From Scytalidium lignicola (Eukaryota > Ascomycota > Leotiomycetes), in contig NCSJ02000138.1 of the NCBI GenBank assembly GCA_002812745.2, positions 1 to 64,000 on the forward strand: a DNA stretch of 64,000 nt. Direction: 5' to 3'. A program made the position numbers and the translations under genes. The notes under the pieces were generated by a model that did no database searches, had not been told where the DNA came from, and saw only the letters and a list, made by a program, of their open reading frames with translations. Positions 12,375 through 24,143 of this stretch are shown here, piece by piece (the stretch's first letter is position 1; every line of letters starts with the position of its first letter).

Positions 12375-13933
12375 ATGATTGAAATAGACAAGACTAACGT
12401 CCTCCAAGCCATAGACGCAGCTGATCTCCAGGTCAAGCAGGAGCCGTCCGAGGGGCCGACGATGCTTTATCAGGAGCACGGTGAGTTGTCTCCACTTCCA
12501 ACCGTTTTGATGGCCGCGAAACAGCGCTAATCCACCAGTCATAGAGGGCGATAATTCTCTTGTTAGGCAGGCAAAACAGGCCGTCGCCCTTGGAGGAAGG
12601 GTCCAGGCAACTGCGCCTCAAGGTATTCGCAATGTTGGTGAGTCATCAGGCCAATCTGAGGTTGAAGAAGATCGAACATGTGACTGACGGGTACTTTGTA
12701 TGTATTATAGGCGGTGTTGCCCACGCAACTGGCCAAGGCACAGGTCTCTACAATTATTACGACGATCCGAGTGTATATACAAATGCTGGTGGTACTTACC
12801 TCACCCAGCAGTCAGCGCAGACTTCCGTACCCGAGGCTGGTGTGGCTGAGTGGCGAGCCTTAGGCGAGCAGGCAGCACAAACTCTTCGCGGGCCTCCATA
12901 CCAAGACCCTCCTCCTCATCACTACAATCAAAACAGCCCACAACAATATTACGGTCGCGCTCAGTTCATTTCGTCTCATTATTCTGTGCCATCCACCCGC
13001 TACTATCCCAACTCAACCGCCGAGATGAGTCTCAGTTACGAGTCTCGCACGTTCATGCCGGACGCGAACTATCCGGAAATGCAGATGGCGCACCATCCGC
13101 AGGACCAAGAGGATTTCAAACACGAACAGCCTCGATATCCAAGTCCACCGCCTCCACTGTCCGAAAATCCATACAATGCTCAGGCTATCGCTCCACCTCC
13201 AGACGATAGACTCGAGATCCCAGAGTTGCCGAAAGATGATTCCGAAGCAGCTTCTCCCGGTCGCTCGAAGCCAGTCCCAAAACCAGATCGTGAAGTGACA
13301 AGAGATGCGAATGGTCGATTTTATTGCAGCTGGCCAAATTGCACCGAGGAGGTTAGGGAATTTAATCGCAAGTGCGAGTGGAGGTGAGTTCCCATCCACC
13401 GACTATTCAAGTTTACGTTATTCTGACAAATGTGTAGCAAACATATGGACAAGCACGATCGACCATACAAATGTCCTGCAGAAGGATGCGAAAAGCTTCC
13501 CGGTTTCACATATTCAGGTGGTCTTCTCCGACACGAACGCGAAGTTCACAATAAACATGGTGGTCCCCGCAAACAACTCAACTGCCCTCACCCAAACTGC
13601 AAGCGTCATACCGGCAAAGGTTTTTCACGACAAGAAAATCTCAACGAGCATCTGCGACGCGTTCACACCGATGCAGGATTAATTCCTAACGGCGACGACA
13701 CCGAGGAGGATGGAAGTGATTCGAAGGCTGGACAAAAACGAAAACGCATGGGCGGTCGCAGTGATAGTGCTGATCTCCGGGAGGAGATGAAGCGCTTACG
13801 GCTAGAAAATGAAGAGTTACGGAGACAGTCCGAAGCTCAAACCGCTCAAACGGCAGAGATGATGCGCCAGATTCAACAGCTTCAAGCTACCATGCATCCA
13901 CGCATGCAAGCACCGCAAGCACCGATGATGTGA
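12375..13933 (+). CDS. C2H2 zinc-finger transcription factor
   Basis: Four exons (12375-12480, 12539-12637, 12711-13383, 13438-13933) give 457 residues; all junction phases agree. The N-terminal half is Gln/Pro/Tyr-rich and probably an activation or interaction region. Three C2H2 fingers follow: C-x4-C-x15-H-x3-H (CSWPNC...HMDKH), C-x4-C-x14-H-x4-H (CPAEGC...HEREVH) and C-x4-C-x15-H-x4-H (CPHPNC...HLRRVH). The first finger is interrupted by intron 3 and reads correctly only after splicing (CEW-SKH). After the fingers come an acidic stretch, a basic GQKRKRMGGR segment that could be a nuclear signal, and a short coiled coil (LREEMKRLRLENEELRRQ). It is presumably a nuclear DNA-binding regulator; the target is unknown. 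The N-terminus is the least certain part because the frame is open upstream to 12297. Confidence 0.85.
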
Positions 13934-14890
13934 CTCACCTCTTCGCCTTTGTAACACAAGTCGATTTCCTATTGAGACAGCATGTTTTTTATTTTCCTTT
14001 TACCTCTGGGCTGGTTATTTGGCATCTGGAGGGAGTTCTACGGTATCGTGGCGGCGTCATCTGAAAATCATGCAGTATCACAGAATGGACTGCTTTATTG
14101 TAATGCNTTTTTTTTCTCTTCTCTCTCAGTGTGGCGGACTACTCCATTTTCCCTACTTCGACAGCTGTTCTATATAGCTTCATCCACTGTAAATGAGACA
14201 TTTTCACTTTTGACTTGACTCAACCCCTTTTCGCTCGATGAAGTGACGTCTGAATTGAATGACAAGCCTGAGGCCAATTATTTTTTTTAGAACCATGTTT
14301 TTTTGAAGCCTGAAGATTTTTCCAACCTGATTGTTCAGACATCCAGACATTGGTACTAGCAGGAATGGATGCCTCAGCCAGATGCCTCAGCCACCCCTTT
14401 ACGCAACACCAACACCAGGCTAACGTCCATCGTGACTTTTCCATCGAGTTACAACCATCGTCACGATTTCCCCGTGAAAGACGTTATCGAGGGCGCAAAT
14501 TGTTGGGGTCTTTTGCTCCTCCGCAAAAGACTACGGTTTTCGCGATCTGTGTCCAATCTTGCCACTTATTGCGTGATTCGTGGGCTGCGCGTAGCGGGCA
14601 ATGGCAGTGGCAGGTTTTTGAAACTGTTTTCTACGGCCCTGCTCTCTACTGGTTGACAATTGCCCCCTCCTCCTCCCGTTTCTGGCGATGCAAGGTCACT
14701 TTTCTGAGGGTAGAGCCGTGCCGTATTCCGAGGAACGCAAAAAAAAAACATTGAAGGCATAATTTATATTTATCACTTAAATCTCGAAATCTATCTCTTT
14801 TGAAAAGTTTAGATTTTCCCCAGGCAGTTGCTTTATTTGCTCTCTTATTCTTCTTCTTCTTTTCCCCCTTCCTTCTTATCTAACTCACAA
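13934..14890. other. Intergenic region
   Basis: 3' UTR of the C2H2 gene, then the promoter of the methyltransferase. It contains one N beside a T run (14107) and an imperfect tandem GATGCCTCAGCCA pair near 14368. A strongly pyrimidine-rich tract at 14836-14880 lies directly before the methyltransferase ATG, a common feature of fungal core promoters. No gene seen. Confidence 0.6.
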
Positions 14891-15905
14891 ATGGCCTTAG
14901 ATGGTAATCCAGTCGCAAGTGCGCCGTCGAATTCCGGCAAGGACGTGCCGTGGTACTCGAAGGATGTAGGAGATAAGCTTCCTCCTGCAGCGCGGGAGCT
15001 CCTAGAGAAGTACAGCAAAATACCCTCCGACGAGGTTGAGAATCACATTAGCAAAGTGGTATGTTTGATAAAATATATGTTGTGTGTGTGTGTATATGTG
15101 TGACTTTGTTCCGCACCTTTGCGCTGAGGTCAAGAAAATATATATATTCTATACATATACACCACACACACAAATACATCGAGCCAATTAATTAACACGC
15201 TCCTTTTTTCCCCAGCGCGATGATGCTTGGAGTGTCTGGCCGTATCCATGCCTCGGCGGTTTCCGCTTCCTTGATCTCTCAATCAGGAATTACCCCAACT
15301 ACGCTACCATTCTGGAGCGTCTGAAATCGGGAAACGAGACGTTTCTCGACCTGGGATGTTGCTTTGGACAAGAAATCCGGAAGCTGGTTTTTGACGGCGT
15401 GTCTTCTGAACAACTCTATGGCAGCGATTTACGACCCGAGTTCTTCGAGTTGGGGTACCAGCTCTTCCAGGATAAAGATACCTTGAAGACCAAGTTCATC
15501 GCGGCTAATATCTTTGATGAGACCTCTGGTCTTGATAGCTTGGATGGCAAGATTGATATCGTATTTGTGGGAGCTTTCCTTCATTTGTTCAACTACGAGG
15601 AGCAAGTTAGGGTTTGCCAGCGGGTTGTCAGGCTTTTACGGCCCCAAAAGGACTCCTTGATTATCGGGCGTCAGGTTGGGAATGTGATAGGAGCTGAGAA
15701 GAAGGGGACTAGCAATGACCACACGGTGTTCCGCCATAATATAGAGAGCTTCAAGAAGATGTGGGATGAAGTCGGGCAGTCGACAGGGACTCAGTGGAGA
15801 GTTGAGGCGACTCTCTCAGCTCCAGATACTATTGATTCACGGCTCATGCCTACGCTGCATGATACGGATATGAGAAGATTACGGTTTTTGGTGTATAGAG
15901 AATGA
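14891..15905 (+). CDS. AusD-type SAM-dependent methyltransferase
   Basis: Two exons, 14891-15058 and 15216-15905, give 285 residues; the intron (157 nt) carries a TG microsatellite. The N-terminus (VPWYSKDVGDKLPPAARELL) and the RDDAWSVWPYPCLGGFRFLDLS segment match, from memory, the fungal class I methyltransferases of meroterpenoid pathways such as AusD and AdrK. SAM motif I is LDLGCCFGQE (residues about 100-109), followed by the acidic GSDLRPEF motif and the FVGAFLHLF motif. In AusD-type enzymes the substrate is a carboxylic acid that is methyl-esterified. No polyketide synthase or prenyltransferase lies in this window, so the substrate here is unknown. It is followed by an MFS gene on the same strand and preceded by a C2H2 regulator. 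An in-frame ATG upstream at 14828 adds only a low-complexity leader, so 14891 is preferred. Confidence 0.88.
15079..15102. repeat. TG microsatellite in the methyltransferase intron
   Basis: A run of alternating T and G with one TATA interruption lies inside the intron 15059-15215; a CA-rich tract follows at about 15160-15172. The pair could base-pair and shorten the distance between splice sites, but that is inference. Confidence 0.7.
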
Positions 15906-16464
15906 GCTTAAGATGGCTTTTTATGAAGATTTGATAAGACGTCTGTCTGTTTTGAATTTTCTATAGAGTGGCAGGGAAAGCTGCGGGGAAAGTAGAACAA
16001 ACATATTAAGACTTCTAGAATCAAAGATTGCCGCCTAACTTCACCAAAGAAGAAAAATCCATTTGTTGAGACCTCAAATGTTGAATATCTTGCACTCATT
16101 GGATGGATTGATTATCAATCTAGCCAAGCTAGATAATTTCCACACTTTGAGTAATCAAGGAAATCATCTTGAGCTCCGGTTCGGACAGTGAGTGAAGTTC
16201 CCTCGGTCCGTCCCCCGTTGCAGCTCCTCCCTCCAAACGGCGGGGAGCGGAACCCGAGCTCAACCAAAAAAAAAAACGGGTACCCCACCATAAAGGTTGG
16301 TGAACTGCATCTTCTCAACATCCCCACCCAAAAAAAGAAATTTAAATACTTCACCTGAGGTTTCTATCTACTTCTTGTAGACAGGTCCACCTCAGATTTT
16401 TGGAGTTTAACTCACTCTTTTCAACTTGACTGGTAGCACGCGCCTCCATTGCAATTTAGTCAAG
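15906..16464. other. Intergenic region
   Basis: 3' UTR of the methyltransferase and promoter of the MFS gene. Contains A runs near 16265 and 16327. No gene seen. Confidence 0.6.
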
Positions 16465-18390
16465 ATGATAGAGGTGCCAGGACAGAAAGCTGCAGAGGTG
16501 CGACATGAACCCGTCGTTGTTGGTGGTGCTGTTGATGCTGAACGGCAGGATGGCGATGTAGTGCGTCGTGATCAAGATGAATATGACATTGCGAGGATCG
16601 AGAAGGTGTACAGGTATGCTAGTGTTTTTTATATATATATTTTTTATCCAACTGGTTTTTATCAAAAATTGTCTAATTTATATGGAAACTTTATTTTGAG
16701 GGAAAGAGCTAACTTGGGGTTTTATTTTTGAAATAGGAAAATCGACCGGCGTATAATTCCAGGTAAAATCCTCCATCTTTCTCAAATTCAGTGGCCGAGC
16801 TTGTTGCTTGTGGACAAAAACAGGAGCAAATTAAAACGATTCCCTTGCTAACTCGTCCTTCCTGTCGTTTTTAGCTTTCTGGATATTGTACTTCCTCTGC
16901 TCCGCTATCCGTTCCAATGTCGGTCTTGCTCAGACAATGAATGAGGCCCAAGGCCACGACCTCGAGCAACAACTCCATTTAACCGCGAAGGAGACTTCTA
17001 CGGCACTCGCGCTCTTCTACGTCTCCTATGTCCTCTTTGACTTTCCATCCAATCTGATCATGACAAGACTTAGTCCCAGAGTCTGGATGGCACGGATTGT
17101 TATAGCCGTGGGGATCATTGGCGCTTGTTTTGCCGCCGTGAAGGCGGCTTGGAGTCTCCTCCTTCTCCGATTCCTTCTTGGAGTGGTGATTGCGGGGATG
17201 TGGCCCGGCATGGCTTATTATCTGACCCTCTTCTATCCTCCCTCACGCACAGGAAAACGGATCGGACAATACTTCACCGCTGCCCAGGTATCTGCTGCCG
17301 TTGTAGGTCTGGTATCAGCTGGTTTCCAGAAGATGGATGGTCTACAAGGCCTTGTTGGCTTCCAATGGATGTTCTTGTTGTATGGACTCTGCGCCATTGT
17401 GCTGGGAATCGCTTTACTCTGGTGGCTTCCTGATCGTCCATTGCCTCCAGGAGAGCAAAGGACTAGGAAAGGCATTATGAGGTTCCTTCCCGCGACGCCT
17501 CCTGTCTTACGTGGTGAGGATGCTGAGATCCATTACCGGGATTTGACCCGAGTCTATCACCCGCGACCATGGACCGTAAGAGATTTGTGTCTTGTACTGA
17601 TCGACTGGCGTCTGTGGCCATTGATAGTTATGTACTTTGGAGTGGTCGGTGTTGGAATTGGAACCCAGCTCTACGGAACCGTCATCATCTCGGGGATCAA
17701 TCCTAACTTCTCAGGAATTGATCTTAGCTTGTTGTTTGCTCCCATTTGGATTGTGGGTGTTTTCTTTTCTTCTCGGAACTCACAGCCATAAATTGGATGA
17801 CTAACATGTTTTAGATGGATCTCATCGCTATTCTCATCGTGACCCCTATCTCGGATCGTTTCCACAAGTACCGCGCTGCATTCTTTTCGGCAGCTACTTG
17901 CATTCAAATCGTTGGCCTGCTTACAACTACATTCGCTCCCCAGTCAAATCAGTGGGCTCGCTATGGCGGTCTTCTCATGGTCGGTTTTGGTCTCGGGCCT
18001 ACCGTACCTATTTGCATGACTTGGACAAACGAGATCTTCCAACGTCGCCATGGAGAAGTCGGAGTAGCAGCGGCAGCAGCTCTAGTATCGGGATTAGGAA
18101 ACCTTGGCAGTATCCTGACGACTTATGCACTGTATACGGGTTGGCCAGCGGATGCAAAACCAGGTCCACATCAGTATCGCAAAAGCAACCTGACCATGGT
18201 TGGTATTCTTTGTCTGAGCATCTTAAGCAGCATCGTTATGACGATCCTGTTGAAGCTGGTTGGAAACCAACCAAGCGCCAAAGTCATCAGCGGCAGCTCT
18301 TCTGTTGAAGATCCTTTTGAGTTCCAGGATGGTGCTGCTAGACGCGAGCAGCACCAGAGAGGATTCAGCAGGATGTGGTGGAGAAAATAA
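16465..18390 (+). CDS. MFS transporter, allantoate permease / ACS-type
   Basis: Four exons (16465-16613, 16737-16762, 16875-17752, 17815-18390) give 542 residues. Exon 2 is only 26 nt. After a hydrophilic N-terminus ending in DEYDIARIEKVYRKIDRR, which is typical of the anion:cation symporter family, the first membrane span starts at AFWILYFLCSAIRSNVG; about twelve hydrophobic spans follow with the expected central loop (about residues 270-320). The Dal5/allantoate-permease group carries organic anions such as allantoate, nicotinate, pantothenate or biotin precursors into the cell; the substrate cannot be told from sequence. The junction at 17752/17815 restores APIWI-MDLIAI, which fits the family. 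It lies about 560 nt downstream of the methyltransferase on the same strand. The C-terminal tail is polar and cytosolic by prediction. Confidence 0.9.
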
Positions 18391-19459
18391 ACTTTTTTCT
18401 CTCTTCCACGAGATGCAAGGTGCAGAGGTAGTCGGTGAGATCTTCAACAGATTGTGAGCAGACGTGATGGCAGGTGTGTGTGTGTGTCTTGTAATGGTCG
18501 ATATGGGGGAAGTTCAACCTTCTGTTTGTTTTTCAGTTCTGGTTCTAACTCCGGTGATGGTGGTTGTTTCTTCACTTCTTCACTCCTTTTTGCCTATAGC
18601 CTGNTTTTTTTCTTTCTTGCTTTTCTTCGGTCTGCNTTTTTTAAAGATACCCCATTCAGTGTTTGAATATGCAATCATTCGAGGGCAAATTATAGCCCCT
18701 CGACAGCGACAGTGCTGTTACGCCATCGCTGGGACGGCGTATTGGACCGAGGCGACGACCCGCGACAATGTTTTGCGCTATCGTTTGGTGTCGTCTCGTG
18801 GGATTTTGATTTTTGGTTTTTGGAAAGAAACATGTAACTCATGCTATACATACATATATAGTGTGTGCACATCATCTTGCGAAGTGCTGGGTCGAAGAAA
18901 TATATATCAGTTTGACCCGTATTTGTATTGTTCCGTCTTTGCTTATCGTGATCGTATTATAAATCTCCTGTAGAGATAGAGATGAAGCTGGAAGAGCCCG
19001 TTGTTCATATTCCGTTTTTCTCTCTTGCACAGGACTTTTACAGCGTTGATACATGTGATACGTGTGATACTTCGGTTACATTGTATCACGCGATTATCTC
19101 CTTCATAACTAGGAGAATTGTAACGCACATGTTGTGAAAGAGGTATACACGTACGATTAACAATATTTTCATTATTACCTGGAAGCTTGATAAAAGCCTA
19201 CGACGAAAGATTCGGTTGAACCCCCCATATTATTTCACACCAAGCCACCCCCCACCAACCAGGTATCTTAAACGCCAGCACCAAAGATATCCCATATCCT
19301 ACACCCACCAAGGCAAGTAATACAGCAAAGAAATTTCGGTAGAAGAAAATCAACCTCGTGGAGCCGTTGCCATCGACTTTCAAGGAACCTCCAACGCCTA
19401 CCAGCTTCCATAGTAAAACTAAAATTAATAAAAAATAAATATGAAAGGCAATCACCTTC
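18391..19459. other. Convergent intergenic region (MFS / MAF1)
   Basis: Lies between two 3' ends. Holds a short TG repeat near 18475, two N bases next to T runs (18604, 18636) and AT-rich sequence. The open frames are low-complexity. No gene seen. Confidence 0.6.
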
Positions 19460-20485
19460 TCATTCGAGGTCCATTGATGCAGCAATATCTTCGCTCACAC
19501 CACGTATAGGACCTTTGTAGTTTTGTCCGTCAGATTCATCATCAACCTCATCACTGTCTCCGTCGCAAAACTCATCCCCATCGGACATATATTCGTCATC
19601 ATCATCAGAGACTAGTTCGGGATCACGATCCCACACAGTGTCAGGATCATCAAGGTCTGACTCTTCGTCATGCGTGATCTTAGACGCTTGATCACCTAAC
19701 CAATATCGAGCCCGTTTGTTGGCACCAGAACGGACTGCGGCGCTTCTTTTCGCCATGCCCTTGGCTCGTCTTGGACTGTGACTCATAACAGGCACTCCTC
19801 GGACATACAGGTACGCAACTCGCTTCTTTTCTTTATTGAAAAAGAAGTAGTTCAGGCTCCAAATCGCACCTTCCTCTCCTTCAAATGGTTCATCTGGAGG
19901 TGCCCAACAGTAGACTGTGCACTCCTTCAGAACCATTTCCTTGTCAATCAAAGTCCACATCTGTGGCCCCCATACTTGAGTGGTTGTAGGGGAAGATGAT
20001 ACAGAGGAGTAGCTCGACTGAAACGGAACCTGGAGTGTCATACCTGCATTGGGCCTCAGATTGTACAGAGTAGAGTCGATGGCGTTCATGACCACCTTCA
20101 AGTTTCGCTCCCTCCTAAAATCTGTGGGCCTAAGAACATGTGAGAAATCATAATCTGGATGACTTGCATTTAACGTAGCGATCAAGTACGCAAACGTGCG
20201 ACGGCTTGACACCTGGCTCAACGGGCCAAAGGGACTTGACCGTGAGAGATTCACCGAAGAACCTCCTGCAGATGAGGTATTTGGAGGCGACATAGACGCC
20301 GACAGTCGGAGAAGTGATTCATATTGTGATTCCAGCGAATTCTCAATGTTTCGGTAGAGCTTCTTATCTGAGCCTGCAGCTTTGGTCGTGTATAGATCGC
20401 AGCCTCCAATGACATGACAGTCCGGAGTGTCGAAGTTCAGCGCGCTGGTGACGTCGTCGAAGTCGCGGAGCGGTAGAAACTTCAT
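19460..20485 (-). CDS. MAF1: Maf1, repressor of RNA polymerase III
   Basis: Single exon, 341 residues. The N-terminus (MKFLPLRDFDDVTSALNF) is the conserved A box of Maf1; the central part (WTLIDKEMVLKECTVYCWAP) and WSLNYFFFNKEKKRVAYLYV are the B and C boxes. A Ser-rich linker (about residues 63-92) separates A from B, where nutrient-regulated phosphorylation occurs in known Maf1 proteins; a KRSAAVRSGANKRAR segment resembles a nuclear signal. The tail is very acidic. Maf1 shuttles to the nucleus when nutrients are short and shuts off tRNA and 5S transcription downstream of TOR and PKA. Length and box order are normal for fungi. Confidence 0.96.
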   Translation of the reverse strand: MKFLPLRDFDDVTSALNFDTPDCHVIGGCDLYTTKAAGSDKKLYRNIENSLESQYESLLRLSASMSPPNTSSAGGSSVNLSRSSPFGPLSQVSSRRTFAYLIATLNASHPDYDFSHVLRPTDFRRERNLKVVMNAIDSTLYNLRPNAGMTLQVPFQSSYSSVSSSPTTTQVWGPQMWTLIDKEMVLKECTVYCWAPPDEPFEGEEGAIWSLNYFFFNKEKKRVAYLYVRGVPVMSHSPRRAKGMAKRSAAVRSGANKRARYWLGDQASKITHDEESDLDDPDTVWDRDPELVSDDDDEYMSDGDEFCDGDSDEVDDESDGQNYKGPIRGVSEDIAASMDLE

Positions 20486-21389
20486 GATGTCCCCGTTTTA
20501 GAAGTTGAGCTACTATTTTGGTTTCAAGAGAATGAATTGGAATTGTAGAGTATTAATATCGATGCGGTGTAGAACACGATCCAAGTCTGTGGTGACTGAG
20601 GTCCGAGTGTTCTGATGGAGATGACGACCCTTTCGGGATGTTCTTCAGACTCGGAGAACTGACAACCAGGAACCTGATCCTTCTTAACAACCGACGAGGT
20701 GAATAGATTGAGTGAATAAATGGGTCGAGCGTTGCGCGATGATCACGGTCGCAAGCGGACGGGTGTAGATAATAGCGATTTCGGAGGACCTGCTAAGGCT
20801 GAGCGGCAAATATCGAGACTTCCTCACGCTGGCTACGGAGGCAGGATCGAGTTGATCTCGAGCTAGACTTAAGTCTAGCAGGTAAATGGCATTGTGATGA
20901 TGGATTCTGTGATGGAAGAAGTAGATTGTTGTAGTTCGAAGTGGGCGGACCGCGCTGGCCATATGAATGATGCGTAACTTGTGGAGCGGAGTTGCTGGTC
21001 GCACCCCGTATCGTGCGCTAGTCCTAATGCGCACTAGTCTGAGAAGTCGAGGCAGGCGTCCCCACCAATAACTCCTTCCACGAGGTCTGCGGAGAAGGAA
21101 GCAGCAATCCTGCTTCTCTCGAGTCTCTGTCTCTGTCCTCTCTGCCACCAAATCCCGATAGATATCCTTTCCGTCCTTGGTCCGAATTCACACGAAACAT
21201 CACCCTCACCCTCAGAGTCAGCTGATTAAATCGATCCGTCACGTTTCCTTTATCTACTTATGTGATTGATGTGCACGCTATTGAATCTGTCAGTTCGGAG
21301 AGAATGCTCTGGAAAGTGCATATTAGCAGGCTCGAGGTATTCAGTTGTTCAGCTCCTTTAAAGCAAATAAAATTACCGTTCTTTTAGCT
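20486..21389. promoter_or_regulatory. Upstream region of MAF1
   Basis: About 900 nt upstream of MAF1. Minus-strand open frames here (20684-21151, 21024-21242) are Arg/Ser-rich and have no recognisable domain. A possible 51-nt intron (donor GTATTC at about 21337, acceptor TTTTAG at 21387) lies just before the weak + gene that follows. Confidence 0.4.
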
Positions 21390-21897
21390 ATGCTGCATAG
21401 TCAAGAAGTGAAGCTGACACAAACGTTCAATCGAATTGTCAAGGAGCTAAACAGATCAATCGAAAGTGTCGAATATGGCTGTGAAGACGTTGACTAAAAC
21501 GTATTTAGAGGTGCTGGGAACAGCGGCATCTACTAAAGCTGAAATGCTAGACATCGTTTGTTCAGTGCACAATTCAGCCACGTACCGAGTCTTTGAAGAC
21601 GCCAAGGAAACACTTATCGTATCCCTCCAGAAAAGTCCAATCCATATCCTTCCCCAAGCCATGAGCACCTTTTCCATGAGCGCCCAATCCAAACCTTTTC
21701 GAAACATCTTATCAGATGAAGTAATGCCCTACACAAAATCATCATATCATTCCTGTTTGCTCAAGACGTTCCTTAAACATCTCTTCCTCCTAATGAAGCA
21801 TCATCATGTTAGCAACATTTGCAGCAGAACTAATAGCATCGCAATAAAAATCAATTGCATATCTATACTCCAGACACCATCCCACGTATGCAAATAA
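21390..21897 (+). CDS. Possible small two-exon gene, unknown
   Basis: An ATG at 21390 opens a frame of 35 codons with ordinary composition ([18 protein letters not shown]). Removing a 43-nt candidate intron (21466-21508; GTGTCG donor, TTGACTAAAAC branch, TTTAG acceptor) joins it in phase to the long frame ending at 21897, for about 154 residues, mostly helical by composition. In favour: consistent phase, an acceptor-like TTTTAG just before the ATG, and position between two minus-strand genes. Against: the intron is very short, the C-terminal third looks less protein-like, and I recognise no family. Its stop lies 12 nt from the stop of the AP-1 sigma gene, so the transcripts would overlap. Confidence 0.25.
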
Positions 21898-21908
21898 AAT
21901 TAAGTATT

Positions 21909-22740
21909 TCACATGATCTTCGTGACCTCCTCGTCGACCTGGAAAAGAGAAATGTGTCAGTGCAAAAAGGTGGTTGGAAATCTCAATGAGGGAATACAGC
22001 GCGACAAGAAACTGTCGGGACAATGGCCTCTTGAGAAGCGGTAAAGCTGAAAAGATTATGGAAATGTTTTGCAAACTGACCTCGGTATCCTCTATTGAAT
22101 CCTGCGCACTGATGACCCTTAAAATATTCTTCTTGCTACTTTCCTGCATTTCACCCGCCAATAATAGCTCGTCTAATATAAAGTAACCTTTTGCAAATGA
22201 AAATATCAAGTCCAGCTCGCAAACATTCCCAAAGTATTTATCCATCTGTTCGACGTATCGGTGGATGATCTCCAGAGTGAGGAGCTCATTGTCGGTCGAG
22301 GCGCTTCCCGCAATGAAGAATAGAGAAGCATATCGTCGATATACTATCTTGGTGTCTGAAAGTTTTCCAATCAGCCTTTAAGTCAGACCACGACGGGAGA
22401 ACCACATATACCTTTATATTCCAAGAAGTTGCACATCCTCGTCCGTCTCGCAAGAACAAGCTGGGAAACATCCTTTATGATCTTAGCCTTCTCCCTTGGA
22501 GACAGTGTCGTAAACCATTTCGCCAAGCGCTGTTGATTCTGATTAGCTTGTCTCATGAATATCACCACAAGTGTTTTCAAACGCACAACTTTCCCCTGCC
22601 TCGAGAGTAAGATCAGGTAACTAGAAGAAGCTGTCAGCGAACCATAAGATACCAGTTGGAAGAAGATTTTGCGGCAGCAATCTGTATTACAGAGATAGAC
22701 GTCCTTGGGGGAGAAAAAAAAATACTTACTTAATGGCCAT
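21909..22740 (-). CDS. APS1: AP-1 adaptor complex small subunit (sigma-adaptin)
   Basis: Five exons on the minus strand: 22740-22730, 22620-22587, 22529-22412, 22355-22081, 21938-21909. Spliced length is 155 residues, exactly the size of sigma-1 adaptins. Exon 1 codes for only MAIN (11 nt). Family landmarks in order: [65 protein letters not shown], then [20 protein letters not shown]. The final exon encodes just VDEEVTKIM. Sigma-1 is the core small chain of the clathrin adaptor AP-1 on trans-Golgi and endosomal membranes. The KVRL junction requires the GTGCGT donor at 22586; the alternative GTTGTG donor would drop the conserved Val. It is divergently transcribed from the GCL modifier gene. 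Confidence 0.95.
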
Positions 22741-23148
22741 AATGGTTGTGGAGACAAGCTGTCTGTTAACTGCGTGAGGCAGGTAGTGAGGTCGGCGTCG
22801 AGAGGGACAGTTCCCAAATTTCGGATGGGGGGTGCGCTTAGTAACTGCGGTGCCCACGATATCTCCGAAGAACGTCCCGCCGAAGAAAAGGACCCTCAAT
22901 TGTCCTAGGCCGCTCTAGTTGCGAGATTATCGAGCCCTCATTTCAGAGAGCAGGTCTTCCTCTCTGTACATGTGAGAATTTCGAAAATTCCGTTTTGAAT
23001 TATAATATTCTACACACCTTGGATCTCCTACCTTGGAATTTCTGGGCCTCCTTCCTCGGCGCGGGGTATCCATCCTCCTAGCAAAAGGCCGCTCCAATTC
23101 TGCGCATCAATCAGATCTTTACCCTCGACACACACTTCCTGGTCAAAA
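22741..23148. promoter_or_regulatory. Divergent promoter, AP-1 sigma / GCL modifier
   Basis: 408 nt between two start codons facing away from each other, so both core promoters must lie here. I see no clear operator. Confidence 0.6.
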
Positions 23149-24143
23149 ATGACGCGATTAATACTTTCTACCGGGTGAGTCAGACATCCTGGGTATGTAT
23201 AGGGTTTGATATTAATAGCAATCGCAACCGCAGAAATATTATGTCCGGCGGCCCATCCATCATACGCAAACCAGGCGCAGAAAGATCCAACACCGAGCTT
23301 ATCAATTCGCTACGAAGCAACTTTTTAGCTGCCCAAGAAGACTACTCTCCTCCTCCGTCTGCGACAAATGGAAATGGCAATAATCATGGCAGCGAGTCCC
23401 CCAAGCCTCAAATCGCGGACTGGACTAATCGAGATGGAAATGACTTCTACATACCGAGGATAGATTGGTCAATGGCGGGGTTGTCCGAAGAAGAACACCA
23501 ATACGACATAACAGTGAAATTATTCTTTTTACCTGGCGCAGATGTGAAGGACCGAGCACTATACATCCAAGACGCTATAAAATTGGTATTGGAGGAGTTG
23601 GATGTTGAACACATTGATCTACTTATCGTGTCGTTCCCAGGAATGTCGTTTGATGGAGATTGTGAATGGGAGGCAGACAAGAAGAACTCGGAGCAGGGGA
23701 ATGACGATGAAGAAATTGCAACCTGGCCAGCATTCGAGGATTTATACAACAACGGCATCGTTAAAAAGTTGGGGCTTGCAGAATATGGCAGTGAAAAGCT
23801 AGCCAGATTTTTGAAGCGGGTTAAAGTTAGGCCACAAGTTTGTCAGATCAATGTCAAGGACTGCTGCAACGTTCCTCAACCTCTCGTCAAGCTTGCAAAG
23901 CGAGAAGATATTGAACTCCTCACGCACAATGATTGCACCAACATTTTACCACGCGGTACTTTAAGAGAGCTTTTAGGACAAGGGGAACGAGGTGCAGGTA
24001 TTCTATCACAGACGAAGCGAGGAATTGACGGTATGAAAGGGGAGCTTACTCCAGAATGGGTCGTCAAATATACTGCTGTGGTCCGAGACCGAGGTGTGAT
24101 TGAGGATAAAGGCTACTTTGCTGTAGCGGAACTCCATGAATGA
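23149..24143 (+). CDS. Glutamate-cysteine ligase modifier subunit (GCLM-like)
   Basis: Two exons, 23149-23174 and 23234-24143, give 311 residues. The first 26-nt exon supplies MTRLILSTG, which joins to NIMSGGPSIIRKPG; this N-terminus is what fungal members show, so the ATG at 23149 is preferred over the internal one at 23241. The protein has the aldo/keto-reductase-like fold of the GCL regulatory subunit: VEHIDLLIVSFPGMSF, then YNNGIVKKLGLAEYGSEKL, then QINVKDCCNVPQPLVKLA. A Ser/Asn-rich insert lies at about residues 45-70. The family binds the catalytic subunit Gcs1 and raises its affinity for glutamate in the first step of glutathione synthesis. The catalytic subunit is not in this window. 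Confidence 0.88.
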
